NCBI GenBank assembly: GCA_000231825.2
Contig: JH720293.1
Coordinates: 3,213,872-3,277,871 of the forward strand
Direction: 5' to 3'
Length of the DNA stretch: 64,000 nt
DNA from: Tetrahymena elliotti 4EA
Lineage: Eukaryota; Ciliophora; Oligohymenophorea; Hymenostomatida; Tetrahymenidae
Shown here: positions 12,801 through 25,247 of the stretch, piece after piece
Numbering within the stretch: position 1 is the first letter of the stretch
How the letters are laid out: each line of letters starts with the position of its first letter
Notes under the pieces: model-generated
The model's database searches: none
The model's input: the letters and a program-made list of their open reading frames with translations, nothing else
Told to the model about the DNA's origin: nothing
Position numbers and translations under genes: made by a program

Positions 12801-13093
12801 TTTAACATTTTATGTGATAGCTCCTAGATATCTTAATCTCTTTCTTCTATAACTTGTAGGTTAAATTCAAAATCCTTTTCCAACTGATATTGCTTTTGCT
12901 CATAAAATTAAATCTATGCTTCTTTTTCTGTGAGTCTCTTCTCTAGACTCTTTATTTTAACTATTTATATCTACTATAATTCAAGCAACTTGGTCTAAAA
13001 TTAATCATTAGAGTTATTATTCTGGCCATAATTTTCATACTGCAAATTTCCTACTAGGTCGGCAGATAAATTATTGTTTGACTATTCAAACAT
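9881..13093 (-). CDS. Long coiled-coil protein (1016 aa), likely cytoskeletal or basal-body type
   Basis: ATG at 13093, TGA at 9881-9883. Three introns restore one frame: 12689-12762, 11313-11371 and a 29-nt intron 10974-11002. Removing them leaves 3051 coding bases. Residues about 30-560 are nearly continuous heptad-like coiled coil (runs of E, K, Q, L, N). A linker with PVSPLRSKNFNLDFL follows, then LNPYIPTPTYQKYNESLQRR. A second coiled coil starts at KLQEKIASLESEIEAYRHL and includes EIERLRKEREQLISISSDLR. The C-terminal ~230 residues are N/Q/S/K-rich with an acidic patch (NNDDNYYYDDEEHEKK) and end in VRNYSIKDENLN. No membrane or catalytic domain is seen. The family is not recognised; a centriole or axoneme role is only a guess from the architecture. 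Confidence 0.85.
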
Positions 13094-13963
13094 TTTCTTT
13101 ATTCAAATACTTAATCAAAATTCAATAGGTGTAAATTAATTAAAAAAATAGATTACTCAAAAAAAAAAAAATTCAAAAAATCAAATCATAGACTTAAAAA
13201 AGATAGGAAGTTTAAAAAAAAATAAATAACTACTATGGAGAATAATATGATTTAAATACAGAATTACCAAATAGAATCAAAAGATTTTTAAAAATATTAA
13301 AATTTTCAGTAAAATAATATTTTTAATTAATAAACCAACAATAAATTTAATCAGAACAAATTATTCATAGTGGTAATGCATAGCTCTATTACTAAGCAAT
13401 TCAAAGAATTAATATATGAAATTAAAAGATATCAAGTATTTATTTACATTTCAGCTAAACAATAAATCTCTTTATTTTTAATCACTCTTTTTTTAAATTA
13501 AATTGAATATTTCAATTCGAGTTAGTCTAACCTGATTTATTTACATCATGAAAGTAACAAAGTAATTTCTTTAACAAAATAAATAATAGCTTAGCAGTGT
13601 TAGTAAAAAGTAATTTATGAACAGAATTTACATATTTAGCTATGATTTGATTGAATCCTATATAATAACAGTACAATGCATAAATTTGATATGCTTGCTG
13701 ATGGATGAAAAATCAGCGAAAGTTGCCCAAATTATTTTCAGAGAAATAATACTTGATAAAAAATGATGAAAGAATATTAATCACCTATCAGCAATTATTA
13801 AAAGGAGATTAAATCATTCAAAACAAAATCAATTTCTATTATCAAAAATTATAAAAACAATATTTGTAAAATTCCTCTCTTAACAAGCAATAAGCAATAT
13901 ATCAAACAATTAAGTAAGAAAGAAATAATTAAATAAATAAATTAAGAATCAGTATAAATTATT
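13094..13963. other. AT-rich divergent promoter region
   Basis: Lies between two divergent genes; no coding frame. Long A/T tracts and no recognised motif. Confidence 0.6.
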
Positions 13964-16665
13964 ATGGATTACAATAACAACTAAGAAAATAATATGAGTG
14001 GTTTAGATTTATAATATATGTAGCTTTAAGCAGAAAAAAGTTAAAGTATTGATGTAAAATAGGATGCTGTGAGGAAATCAATAGCATCTCAGTCTAGTTT
14101 AAAGGATCTTAGTAACGGCAATTAAGATAATTGCTACAATATTTCATCATATTAAAATTAGAACAGAATGTTTGCCTCAACTACTCTTTATGACAGAAGC
14201 TCAATGACAAATCTCCCATATCGTGCAAGCAAATTATAAAAATCAGTTATTTTATTTGAATCAGGGGTGACCTTGGGAGATTTGGAATAGTTAAAAATTA
14301 CAAATATGAAAGACATTAAAAAAGAAGTATGTACTATTATTTGTTTAACTTAGCAAAATATAAATTTAACTCAATCCTAATTAAACAGAGTCAGATTATA
14401 GACTAAGAAATAGGAAATGTAGATGATAAAAAGTTTGTTTCCCTAATTGCTGACGAACAAATACATAAAAGACTATCAAGCAGATTAATTGAATAAAGTC
14501 GCATCCCTAGCATTCCTAGATCATGTAAGAATGTTTATATTTTTGGAATATTTAGTAAATATCAGTCTATTCAAGCTATTTTTCTATTTAAGACACTTGA
14601 TTTTTACGTTGGCAATCTAATTAAAATTTTTGATTGATTGATTGATTGATTGGCTGATTAATTCATTGAAAAAATAATTTGTTAATCAATAGAAAATAAT
14701 TTAAAAGAATTAAATAATACAAATTATACTATGTTTAATTATCTATTAGTATTTTAATGAAACTATTCTTCAATATTATCTCAATGGATTTTTTAATTTT
14801 AAAGCTGTAAAGGGAATTAACAAGTAGGACTCATAAATATCTCTAGATTAAAATTATAAATAAATGGATCAAATTAGTTTATAAGAGCAACATTCTATAA
14901 AATCAACTAGCTAGTTTCGTGTTAATAAGAATCAAGAAATATCTACAATATAAGAATAAAGCGAAGAGCTAGTTTCTGATACTTAAGACAAATGTAAATA
15001 AAGAGAAGCCTCTGATTAATCGAGCAGTGCTAAATAATCTTCATCTCTAAGCAGCGACATTGAGTAAGACAGCGATGAAGAAAATTAAATGGTAGAAGAT
15101 GGTAAATAATAATTAATTTTAATTAAAGTTTACAAAATAAAACATAAAATAGAGTAAATTAATGAGGAGAATAAGATTTAAAAAATACCTGTCATGAATG
15201 TTGCAGAAAAGAATTTAAATACAATTACTTACAAGCCAAATGAGAATACAAGTTGTTAATTTTAAATTGGCCCACTTCATGAAATGAAAGGTTATTTAAA
15301 AAAGAGAAGCCCTTAGTACATTGTAGGCTGGCAAGTAGAATCTTTACTTTTTTAAACAATCCTTATGATAATTAAAACTTTTTTTTTGAAAAAAAGAAAA
15401 GATGGTGTGTATTAAAAGACCAAAAACTGTTTTACTACAAAAATGAAAAATCATTTAGATAATATGGAGTTATTTGCTTTAATATAATAAGCTGCAGAGC
15501 AGAGGTAACTAATACAAATATAAAAAAATACTTATTTTATATTCTATAATATCAAAAAGTTAATTGAGGGAAAGAAGTCTAAGACTAAAAAGCTATAGTA
15601 AATTTTTAAGAAAATTTAATTGTAATAAAATTTATTTTTTCTTTTAAATAATGAAGCTTAAAATTCTTGAATCATTCAAAAACATTTACATTTAAATCAG
15701 ATGATCCTGCTTAACCTATTGAAAAGTGGTATCATGAAATAGTAAATCACATAGTTTAATCACAAGGTTATAAAAATGAACTGATGCTTTCAGCAAAAAG
15801 ATTTTGGAGAGTAATAAAAATAAATTTGATTGAAAAGAAAGAATATCAATAAAAATATTAAATAAAAAGGATGATAGAATTAGTTACAAAGAGTTTGTTG
15901 ATTAAGCTGACACTGGAGATTTAATCCTATTTAGAGGTAAATCAATTGAAGCAAGATTATAAAGGGCATTTACTGGAAGCGATTTTGATCATGTTGCATT
16001 GGTCTTAAAATATTCTACTTCAGATATATTTATTATGGAAGCACTAGGAGGGAAAATTGTAAATCTTTATTATTTCAAAGATGAGATTATATTGAATATT
16101 TAAAAAATATTGTAGGGTAAAGTGATTCTGTTTAGATGGAATCTATTCTAAAAAAATAAATGGTATGAATTTTATGACAAAATTGTCTACAGAAAGCTAA
16201 ACATGAATAGAACAAATTAAGTTTTAACCAACCTTGAAAAATTTATACAAGTAAATAAATAAATTCTTTCTAATCTATTTTATTAAGAAAATTTTTTATT
16301 TTAATTTACTCAATCTCACAAATAAATATATTTTAAAACAGTATGCTCTGAATAAAAAGTATAAGTTTACTTTGGGAAAAATTATGAGAAAGAAAACGAG
16401 TCATAAAGAAGAGAGTGACTCTAATGAAGATAGAACATTTTTCTGTTCAGAATTAGTAGCAGCTTGTTATAAAAAGCTAGGAATATTAAAAGAAGAAACA
16501 GCTTGCTCTTCTTATTTACCAGGTAAATTTGAAATAAGTTTTATATTGAAAAATAATTTTAATTTTTAATTAAATTAAGGCCACTTCTCTTTAGAAAAAG
16601 ATTTATAACTGAAAAATAACGCTTAATTATAACATGAATAAGTAGTAGATTTCTCAATGCTATGA
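13964..16665 (+). CDS. PH domain fused to permuted papain-fold (YiiX/NlpC-P60-like) cysteine hydrolase
   Basis: 679 residues after removing nine introns: 14327-14353, 14525-14749, 15102-15128, 15335-15396, 15505-15559, 15598-15656, 15811-15869, 16251-16341 and 16523-16579. The spliced length is an exact 680 codons. N-terminal ~330 residues: Gln/Ser-rich, with an acidic serine patch (SSSLSSDIEQDSDEE). PH domain about 355-480: GYLKKRSPQYIVGWQ, KRWCVLKDQKLFYYK, ending TFTFKSDD..EKWYHEI, with the terminal Trp typical of PH domains. C-terminal domain: DTGDLILFRG, then SDFDHVALVLK (putative catalytic His), IFIMEALGG, later TFFCSELVAACYKKLGI (putative catalytic Cys) and SSYLPGHFS. This order (His before Cys) is that of the permuted papain-like amidase family. 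Likely a membrane- or phosphoinositide-targeted hydrolase acting on amide or thioester/lipid substrates; the substrate is unknown. Confidence 0.85.
14632..14652 (+). repeat. GATT microsatellite in an intron
   Basis: Five tandem GATT units followed by an imperfect GGCTGATT, inside the 225-bp intron 14525-14749. Confidence 0.9.
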
Positions 16666-17653
16666 GAGAGAAAATAAAAATATGATTTTAACAAAGTAAT
16701 AAGAAACATTCAATAATAAAAATCTTAATAAAATAAATAGTAATTATTTTAAATTAGTTTATAAGAATGAAATACATACAACCAACTACTTATAAGAAAA
16801 ATACTAAATAAATAACTAATCAAATAATTAATAAATTAATTAATTAACACATTCTACTAACTTATACTTACTAATAACAAAACTAATAAACATTATTAAA
16901 AATGTAAAATAATATTTATTTATTTTTTTTAATGTTGTATCAATTTAAGAATTACTTTAATAAAATTTTCTTTATCCAAAACATATTATTCTATCTATCT
17001 CTTAATATTCTTCTTTTTTAATTAACATTTATGGTAAAAGTACACTCCAAACCACTTTAATAATTTAAAATCTTACTCTTAAGTTATTTCCATTTTAATT
17101 ACTACTTTAATAAAGCTTTTAATATGCAAACAGCTATTCATTTTTTTACAATTTTTGGTATAATTAGAATTTATGGCAAATTTATTCAGCAAACAAAAGT
17201 ATTTATAATCGAATATATAAATAAACTGAATTGAGCTATTTTAATAAAAACTTTTCTTATATGTTATTGAAATTGTATTTAAAAAAACATATTATTCTTT
17301 TAATAACTTTTCTAAATGATATCCTAATACAAAAATAAAACCGAATCAAAGATATTTATAAACCCTAAGTATTTTTATTTTAAGGGAATCTATTATTTTA
17401 ACAAAAGCATCTCATGTTACACAAATGATATGATTTTAATGAGTTTACTTTTTTTTAAACTACATAAATTTTATTTAATTAAAACATATTATTTTTTAAT
17501 AAATTTATTTATTTTATTTTGAATTTATTGAAAAATATACTGGAATAAAAGATATTAATAATGAATCCTCTGTGAATATAATTATGAAATTATCTTATTT
17601 GAGCTATTTAACAAAAAAATTTTGCATACGTTATACAGATATATGATTATTAA
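16666..17653. other. AT-rich spacer between convergent genes
   Basis: About 1 kb with no coding frame on either strand. TTTAATAA-like words recur (for example ACTTTAATAAA near 16952, 17056 and 17104), giving a loosely repetitive look. Nothing functional can be named. Confidence 0.55.
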
Positions 17654-18145
17654 TCACTTAACTTTTTTGTAAACGACTTTTTCTTTTCCTTCTTTTTCTC
17701 TTTCTCTCTTTTTTCTTTATGTGTTAGAAAGTTATGATTCATCGACTTCTTAATCACCCATAGATCTGGCCATGAAGAATAATTTAATGTAAGGCAAAAT
17801 CCACTTCCAGAAAATATAAATTGGTACAATAATATAAAAGTACCAGAATCCAGACCAGAAGCAAGTACCAAATTCGATTGCTGAGTTTACAATTAAAAGA
17901 TCTAATTAGCTTTCATAAGATTCTGATTCTAAACCTTTACGAATTCTGTGCTCTATTGAAGAGTAGCATGCATAATTAACTAAAGTGAAAAATGCTAATG
18001 CTAATAATGTATCAAGCTTGAAAAGATCTCCTCTAAAGAGATAATTAACTGTATAGAATCCTGTAACAATCAAAATGACAGTCTAGAAATATTTGATAGT
18101 TTGCTATCTCTAAACTGACCCCTTTTTTTCGCTCTAATTAGCCAT
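17654..18145 (-). CDS. TMEM208: TMEM208 / SRP-independent targeting protein 2
   Basis: Intronless, 163 residues, ATG 18145 to TGA 17654-17656; human TMEM208 is of similar length. The family layout is visible: a basic N-terminus (SEKKGSVQRQQTIKYFQ), membrane segment VILIVTGFYTVNYLF, a second segment LALAFFTLVNYACYSS followed by the conserved polar stretch SIEHRIRKGLESESYESQLD, a third hydrophobic region SGFWYFYIIVPIYIFWKWIL, and a C-terminal basic tail QRKKREREKEGKEKVVYKK. The protein sits in the ER membrane and helps target tail-anchored and other clients independently of SRP. A 73-residue standard-code frame over the 3' part is a shadow. Confidence 0.85.
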
Positions 18146-18852
18146 TATACTGTGTATTTCTACTAATATTGAAATAAGTGAATATTTATTTATATTTTAG
18201 AAAAATTATTTAAATTAATGTCACAATTTGTTTCTGTTTTTAATATTCACTATTACTTTAATTAACACGTAGGCATATCAATTAATTGTAATAAAAGTAT
18301 TCATCAGGAACAATAATCTAATTAACTTTGATATCTTATTTTAAAAAGTAAATATTTTTTTTTTGTTAGATAATTTTATTTTATTAATTTTCAAAAAATA
18401 AAAGTAAAATAAAAGACTTATTTTTGTTCATTTAATTTTCTACATCATGTTTAATTATCTTTGCATTAATTTATAACACTCTCAAATTAATAAGAAATAG
18501 GTTAAATAATTATTTTAAGGTATTTGTTTAGAAAAGCAACCACTCTTTAAATTTTACTTGAGTGAGCATTTTTTAAATAGTTTTTATCATTACAATAAAA
18601 CTGAAATGAAATAAAAATTTTTATTAATCAATTCCTTTGATAATTATTTAAAATACTTTTGAAAATTTTATTTTAATAGATATGAGGACTTTATTTCTAT
18701 TAATTTATTTGAATAGTTAGGTTTGTTTAATTTATGTTATTAATTTAATAATCGAATTTTTGTTTGAGCTGTAAGATGAATTACTCTAATAAATTCAAGA
18801 GTCTAATATAGATTTTTAAATTAAATTGTTTTGATCTTGGCAAACTTTTAGA
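18146..18852. other. AT-rich divergent spacer
   Basis: Probable promoters for the flanking divergent genes. No coding frame or recognised motif. Confidence 0.5.
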
Positions 18853-21800
18853 ATGTTTACAAAACAAGAATAAATAATAAAGGAACAGCAAGAACTTCAA
18901 TAATTTAAATAATTTAGCTGAGTCAATTAAAATATGAGATACTTAATTTTTATTTATTGGTTGAAATAGTTCTTTGTGATTTTTATTATTAATTTTTTCA
19001 TCAAGGATTAGAATGCAAACTATTTTTGAAAAAATTATAAATTCAATTAATTTGTTAAACAAAATCAATAAATAATAGCAAGAACTTACTCTAAAAATAG
19101 CTAGCAATTAACACAATTTGTTCTTAGTTAAAAATACTCAAAAAAAAATACAGACCAAAAAAAGCTAATTCTGATTAGTAATTAAGTATTCGCATTATCA
19201 ATAATACATTTTAAACTGAGGCAGTGAATAATTGTTTTTTTTGATAACAAGCATTAAATACTTAGTTAAGATACCATTTTTAGAATTTTTGAAAGACATT
19301 TTGAAAATTTCGGATTAATTTTAACAACAGATTAAAGAACTAGATTATGTAATAAAAGTAAGATGAAGGATAGCTGGAGAAAGAAATAAATTTAAACTAT
19401 AACCACACACACAGTCTGGGCCAGAAAAAATCAGGAAATCTTCACAAATTTATAGAGAAATCTAATTCTTTGAAAAATAAGATCTGTGATTTTTTTGAAA
19501 AGAGACTTAGTTATGGGAAAGAAACAATATAGCAATTTCCTCTTTCTTACTTGTTTTACTTCACAACAGGTTTACTTTACTTAATATTAGAGGAATTCAG
19601 CTGGTATGTAGTATCTTTAGTTTTTATTTCTTTTGCTGGAATACTATTTCACTTCAAGAAAAACATTCTAATATTTAAGCTAATTTTAAGATTTGCTTTT
19701 ACATCAGTATTATTGATTTCTCTAGTTAAAAAATTAAAATAAGATTGTTTTTAAGAGAACGCAGATCCATCCAATTAATCATATCATTAAGAACTCAGCT
19801 TTTACATGAGAATCTTTCTTCTTGGGCATTCTTTTATTCATGTCAATGATTAGTTTGGCTTGTGGGAAATAGATATTATAGTAGCATTAATGTAGATAAT
19901 TAGCATAATTTATTTATTTGATTAGAACTATCAATCATTCTACTTTTGGTGTTTACTGATTTTTCCATTATTTTTATTTGGAAAAAAGACTTAATTTAAT
20001 TTGTGGATATAAAAGTATTATTACTTGAATAAAGAAAGTAATCACCTTTAATAGATTTTTCATGATTTATGGCCTAACTCACTTTTTATTATGAGCCTCA
20101 ATAGAGAAAAATAAATCTAAATTGAATTTCATAATCGTAAAGCAAAAGAAGTTTTAGCTTCTGAAAAATCTATCTTGGATTATTTTGAAAAAATTAAATT
20201 TTTTTAGTACAAAGAAGAACTCTCAGACATGTCTTTAGGCACTTACTCAAAGAGGGATAATCTTTTAAAGCTGCTTAAAGCAAAGATGAGAAAATTCGAT
20301 GAGTCTGCAGCTAGCAATATTAATTTGTAAGTTATAAATCCAATTTAATCACAAAAAAGCAATCACATTACAGGGATTAACATAAATCGATCTAATAATT
20401 TTATTGATCAAAAATAAGGAGTGCAAGTTACTAAAAACACGCAGTATAGGAGTACTAAATTGCTCTCATAACTTAGTTCAATTACTCCTAAAAAGCGCCA
20501 TCACTCCTCTCTTTCTAAAAATATAACTTTTGAGAATGTAAATAACAATTTTAAAGATGGAGAGTTTGACCCTAATAAAAGAAAGAGTACTAATTTATGG
20601 AGTGATAATGCCTTTTAATTAAAGAATACGTAGGCTGATTATGATGATATGTTTTGTCAAAAAGTAGATAAATATTTTGGGAAGTATTAATCATCTCAAG
20701 ATACTCCAGAAAAATACAAATAATTATCCATAAAAATTTATTACTACAGTAAAAATGAAGATAAATCAAAGTCACAATTTAGAAGTATTTCAGCTATCAA
20801 TAGCTACATAGTCAATGAATAAAAATAGAAGTACTTATTTATTGAGATTAAGTCTTTAGATGAAAATGAATAAGCTAAGTAAGATGAGGGTATACACAAT
20901 AAATATAATGAGAACCCTAAGTAGCAAAATAAATCTGGACTATTAAAAATAGCTAAAAATTTGTTAAAAGATATAAATTTGCATTTCTAATAAATTGTCA
21001 ATCCCTACAAATAGTTAGTAGGACTCATGACTAGTTAATAATATTGCTATAATTCTAATTTTATGAACATGCAAATACAATAGCTGCAGACTCTATACGC
21101 CTCAAACTATGAGTATTAGACCAAATAAATCTAGCAGTAAATAGATGTTATAGAAAATAATTCTTTTCCATACCACTTAGAATATATTTAATGTCAAATA
21201 AATACTTTAATAGATCATGTTCGAATACACATGAATAAGAAAACTAAGCTAAGAGTTGAAGAAATAAATATGTAGATACTTTTCCTCGATTTTTTTAAAA
21301 ACATCTAAGAATCTAGATACAAAAATATTGACTACAGTCTTGAAATGGATACTACAACATTCCCATAAAAATTCCAACAAGATCCAGGAAGAATAAAATA
21401 AATTATGCATTTCCTTTTCAAAAAACTTGTTACTGATCACGAATGCATCACCCCAAAATTTGTAATGAAAGTAAGCTACATGAAACAGAGAAATGACACC
21501 TTACAAAATGCACCAACGATTACTTTTATGGAATCTAGGGCCAGCAATACATAATGTGAGTAGTATAGGACAAGTGTAATTTAGCATCGCAAATCAACCC
21601 TGAAATAAATTAATAACTTATATAGCACAAATAATTGCTTCATTATTGAGCTAATATTAAAAGGTCATGGTAACTTTGAAAATATCATACAAAAGTAGAA
21701 TGCCAAAGATAAAGATAAGCTTTTTAAAACAATCTAAAAAATAGGATAATGGCTTGGATCTACTCAAATCGAATTCTAAATCCAAAAAGAAAATGAAAAT

Positions 21801-22271
21801 CCCCAGAGAAAATATTTATTTTATTTAAAAGAAGTTATTCCAAAGCAATAAACTAATATAGAAATAGAATAAAAGGAGGAGAATTAAGATCCTCTTTAAA
21901 ATAAAAAAGATATTTTTATGAATAAATCACCCATTACAGAAGCAAAATTAAACAATTTTCTTAAAAAAAAAGTAGATTCTAATATCTATAAAAGCCCAGC
22001 TAACATAAATCACAATCTAGAAAAGATAGTATCTCAAGTCACATCTAATCATAGCTTAAGTGGGCAGCTGAAAAACGACACTATGATAAATACCCCTCTG
22101 AATTAGAAAAATCACTTCTTATTTTCTTAAACAAATATTATATAAATTCTAGACAACAACGATTAAGATCAAAGCTAACAATCTATTTAAGATATAATGA
22201 ATGATGTAAATGGAGAATCTTAAGTTATAGTTAACTAACCTGTAGAATTTCAATCTAAATTTATGAAATGA
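18853..22271 (+). CDS. Multipass membrane protein with PAS-like and degenerate histidine-kinase-like region
   Basis: The N-terminal exons are uncertain: Met at 18853 is one candidate, and splicing before about 19260 is unresolved. From IPFLEFLKDILKISD (near 19275) the frame is good, with a 25-nt intron 19349-19373, then open to the TGA at 22269-22271. About five hydrophobic segments lie between 19530 and 19990 (FYFTTGLLYLILEEF, VVSLVFISFAGILF, LILRFAFTSVLLISLV, IIVALMQIISIIYLF, FWCLLIFPLFLF). Next comes a PAS-like stretch, LFIMSLNREKQIQIEFHNRK. A long Ser/Asn linker follows, then 21260-21480: ILFLDFFKNI...TFPQKFQQDPGRIKQIMHFL, which resembles the D..RLKQIL.NLL part of histidine-kinase ATPase domains. 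The N-box Asn is replaced and no HisKA H-E motif is seen, so it is probably catalytically dead. The C-terminal tail is Gln/Asn-rich. Confidence 0.68.
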
Positions 22272-23198
22272 ACTAATTAATTTTCGCTACTAAGTTTTCC
22301 TAATAAATTTTGATATTAAATTATTTATCTAAAGAACCATCAAATTATTTAGCTATCCATCCTATCCAATATTATATTTAAAAACAAATTATATTAAAAA
22401 TTTTATTTACTCTGCATCAAGCAAGTAAATTTTTTATATTATTATATTGTATAACTATTTCTCAAAGTTCTTTTGAGAACTTCTTCTAAAATTTTAAATA
22501 AATTTTTTAAAGTTCATTTTAATCACAACAAAATAGGTTAATGAAAAAAATTATGAGCTTAACTATTCTGATTTTATAACTTATTTTTTCAAAATTTAAT
22601 TAATTCAGATTTCAAAGTTGTAAAATATTAATAAAAACTCTAAAATTATTTTTTTATCATCATGTTCATAATTAAAAAACCTAATACGATCATCAAGTTG
22701 AAGAAAAAATTTATTTCTCAATTTTTTAACTTTTAAAAGAAAACAGTATTGATTTTATTGATATTTTAAAATAATTTTTCAATTAATCATAAAGTTTTTT
22801 AGAAATTGTTTTTAATTAAAGATTTATTGAGTGAGATAAAAATTGAAAGATAAAACAACCCTAATTTAAGTTTAAAAAAAAATAAATAAAAAATCCTCTT
22901 AAATAAATTTAAAATTATATTTTTTGGAGAAAGTAATTTTTTCTAAAAATGTTTATTTTTATTGAATAATCAATTTTGGTGTTTGTTCTTGTAGAGAAAT
23001 CAAGATATTTTAAAAAATTTGTTACATTTAATTTTAAAGTAATTTTTAAAGATAGTATTTTTCAAAATTTAATAGTTCCGAAATTAAAATAATAGAATAC
23101 ACTGAAATAATTTTTGTTAAATAAACAAATACTTTATTATATAATTAAAATATAAAAATTTTATTATAATTTTTGTTAAATTTATAATTTAAAATTCT
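22272..23198. other. AT-rich convergent spacer
   Basis: No coding frame on either strand; 3' regions of two convergent genes. Nothing else seen. Confidence 0.55.
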
Positions 23199-25247
23199 TC
23201 ATTCTATTAAAGTAAAAACTTATCCTAATAGAGTTGTAAAGTCTAAGCCTAGAATAGTAAAGAGCATTAAGACAGAAATTATCACAACTAATGTGGATTC
23301 ATAGTTGCTTAACTTAATGTAAAAGACAGTTGGAATTATGAAAGCATGAACAGAAGAAAAAAACACTCCTGAGAATAGGGCTATATATAAAGGCCCAGAA
23401 AGGAAGAAGTTAATCACAAACATAATCAACTAAAGTATTACTGACGAAGCATAAAATCTAATTTGTCTCATATAAATATGGGTTTACATAAGATTAGAAT
23501 CTTTTAGTGTTTCATTCTATTAATTATAACCATAAAATGGAGCTGGTGTTATATACGGATTGCTAGGGTTGCCATAATTTCCATCTTGATGAGATGATTT
23601 AAAGAACTAAGGTACATCGTTAGGATCTCTATCTATATCATTAGGATAATCTAAAGTAGATTATTTATCTAACTTTAAAGATTTAAATAGTTTAAGAATA
23701 TGAGACCTTACTATAGAAAATTGTAGAGGAAAATTTACAACACAATATATTACATATATCATAAGCGCATATGATGAAAATGTTATATGTAGATCAAGCT
23801 AGCTAAATTAAATTAAATAATTAGCATTTCTGTCAAGGCCAGTTGTCGAGATATAACCAAATGAACCTATAAATATAAAGCATAATCCTAAAACCATATT
23901 AGCATATAGAGATGTTCTTAACATTTTTCTATCACTGGGTTTACGTAGATACTTATACAAGTTGAAAAAATTGATATGAACATCCATCAAAAATAGTAAA
24001 ATAGAAAGTGAGCTGAATGCATAACCAAATTTAAAATCATCAGGTATAAATAAATAGTCTCCTTTCATTTCTTCAGTTTTTATTGTAGATATAAATGAAA
24101 TTAAGCTTAATATTATCATACTAATAAGGAAGGCCATGTTGATTAGCTGGGTGAAAGTGGTTTGATGACTATCGATAATCAGCAAGCTCAAAACAAATAG
24201 TATAACTAACATAATTATTAGATAGAATTGGTAGCTTTCAACAAAATCAAGCTCAGATTCACTAAAATTTTATTTACCCTTCACATTTAAAATAAATTAT
24301 TGGAACTATTTTGAAGCAAAATACATTAGCATAGTGCAATTAGCAAATTTAGTAAAAAATTAAATTATATAAACAAATCTCTCTCCACTTATACCAGAAA
24401 GGTACCTTGCAATGCTGTGATAGTTACTCTTTCGACTTAGATTTTTAGCTTTGAGTAAGTAGTGGAAAGAACAATTACTAACTGTAATTAGCATTAGAAT
24501 CAAAACTATAGAGAGTACAATACCAAATTAGCTGAAAAGGTAGGGGAGCATACCAATAGCTGAGTTTGAGCATTCACTAACTAAGAAAAATATTCCCTTT
24601 AGACCACTTTTATAAAAGAATTTATTTGTATTATTGTTTTCTTATATATTTCTGCCATTTTCATCAGATAAAAATGAAGGCTGAAGCTCCTTATCTTCTT
24701 CGAGGATGGCCAAATCCTACACAGGTTTTTAATTAGTTTTATATTTAACTTTAGAGCTACTGTAATAGTTATTTGTATTGCTAGGATGCTATACAAATTA
24801 AGATAAATTTCTTGATATTTAAGAATGGCCATTTCCATCTCTTTAGTTATAGCTAATTTGATTTACACTTTTTGTACCCTGGTGAGTTTGAAAATTTTAA
24901 GAAACTGAATTTTTTTTTTAGTTCTAAGATTCTTAAACTATTTCAGAGTTCTATTTACTGTTCAAAAAGTTATTCAAGCTTTGTTGATGGTTCACACTAT
25001 CGCTTCTCCTATCATGTATGAATGAATCTTGATATTTATCTTTAATTTCTTCTTCATATTCATCTTTTTCTGTCCTGTTAAATTAAAAGCTATTACTTCT
25101 CCTTTAGCTTGAACTAGTCATACTAATTTTGCTTTTTTTCTCGCTAGGCCTTTAAGAGTCTATTTATCCAAAGACTGCACTAGGCTACCTAGAACTGTTA
25201 TCACTATAAGTTTTTTATGAGTAGTTAATTCCATTTACTTAATTCAT
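23199..25247 (-). CDS. Amino acid/auxin permease (AAAP) family transporter
   Basis: Single uninterrupted 682-residue frame, ATG 25247 to TGA 23199-23201. Residues 1-210 are a hydrophilic Ser/Asn/Gln tail. The transporter core begins with KGIFFLVSECSNSAIGMLPY, matching the family's G.G.L.LPYA first helix, then FGIVLSIVLILMLITVSN. Further membrane spans include MLVILFVLSLLI, LINMAFLISMIILSLISF, FSSLSILLFLMDVHINFF, YANMVLGLCFIFIGSFGYIST and, at the end, SSVHAFIIPTVFYIKL, which fits the family's F..PG.FYL segment. A polar insert (DIDRDPNDVPQFF) lies between late helices. Proton-coupled amino acid transport is the family role; the substrate and membrane are not readable. Confidence 0.85.

Noticed and set aside
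9881..13093. Myosin-tail or kinesin motor
   Set aside because: Only coiled coil is present; no P-loop GxxxxGK[ST] or switch motifs were found.
23808..24212. Separate 134-aa membrane protein
   Set aside because: It is an internal piece of the 682-residue permease; the flanking stops are TAA/TAG read as Gln.
24599..24838. 79-aa minus-strand ORF
   Set aside because: Alternate frame of the hydrophilic N-terminal tail of the permease gene.
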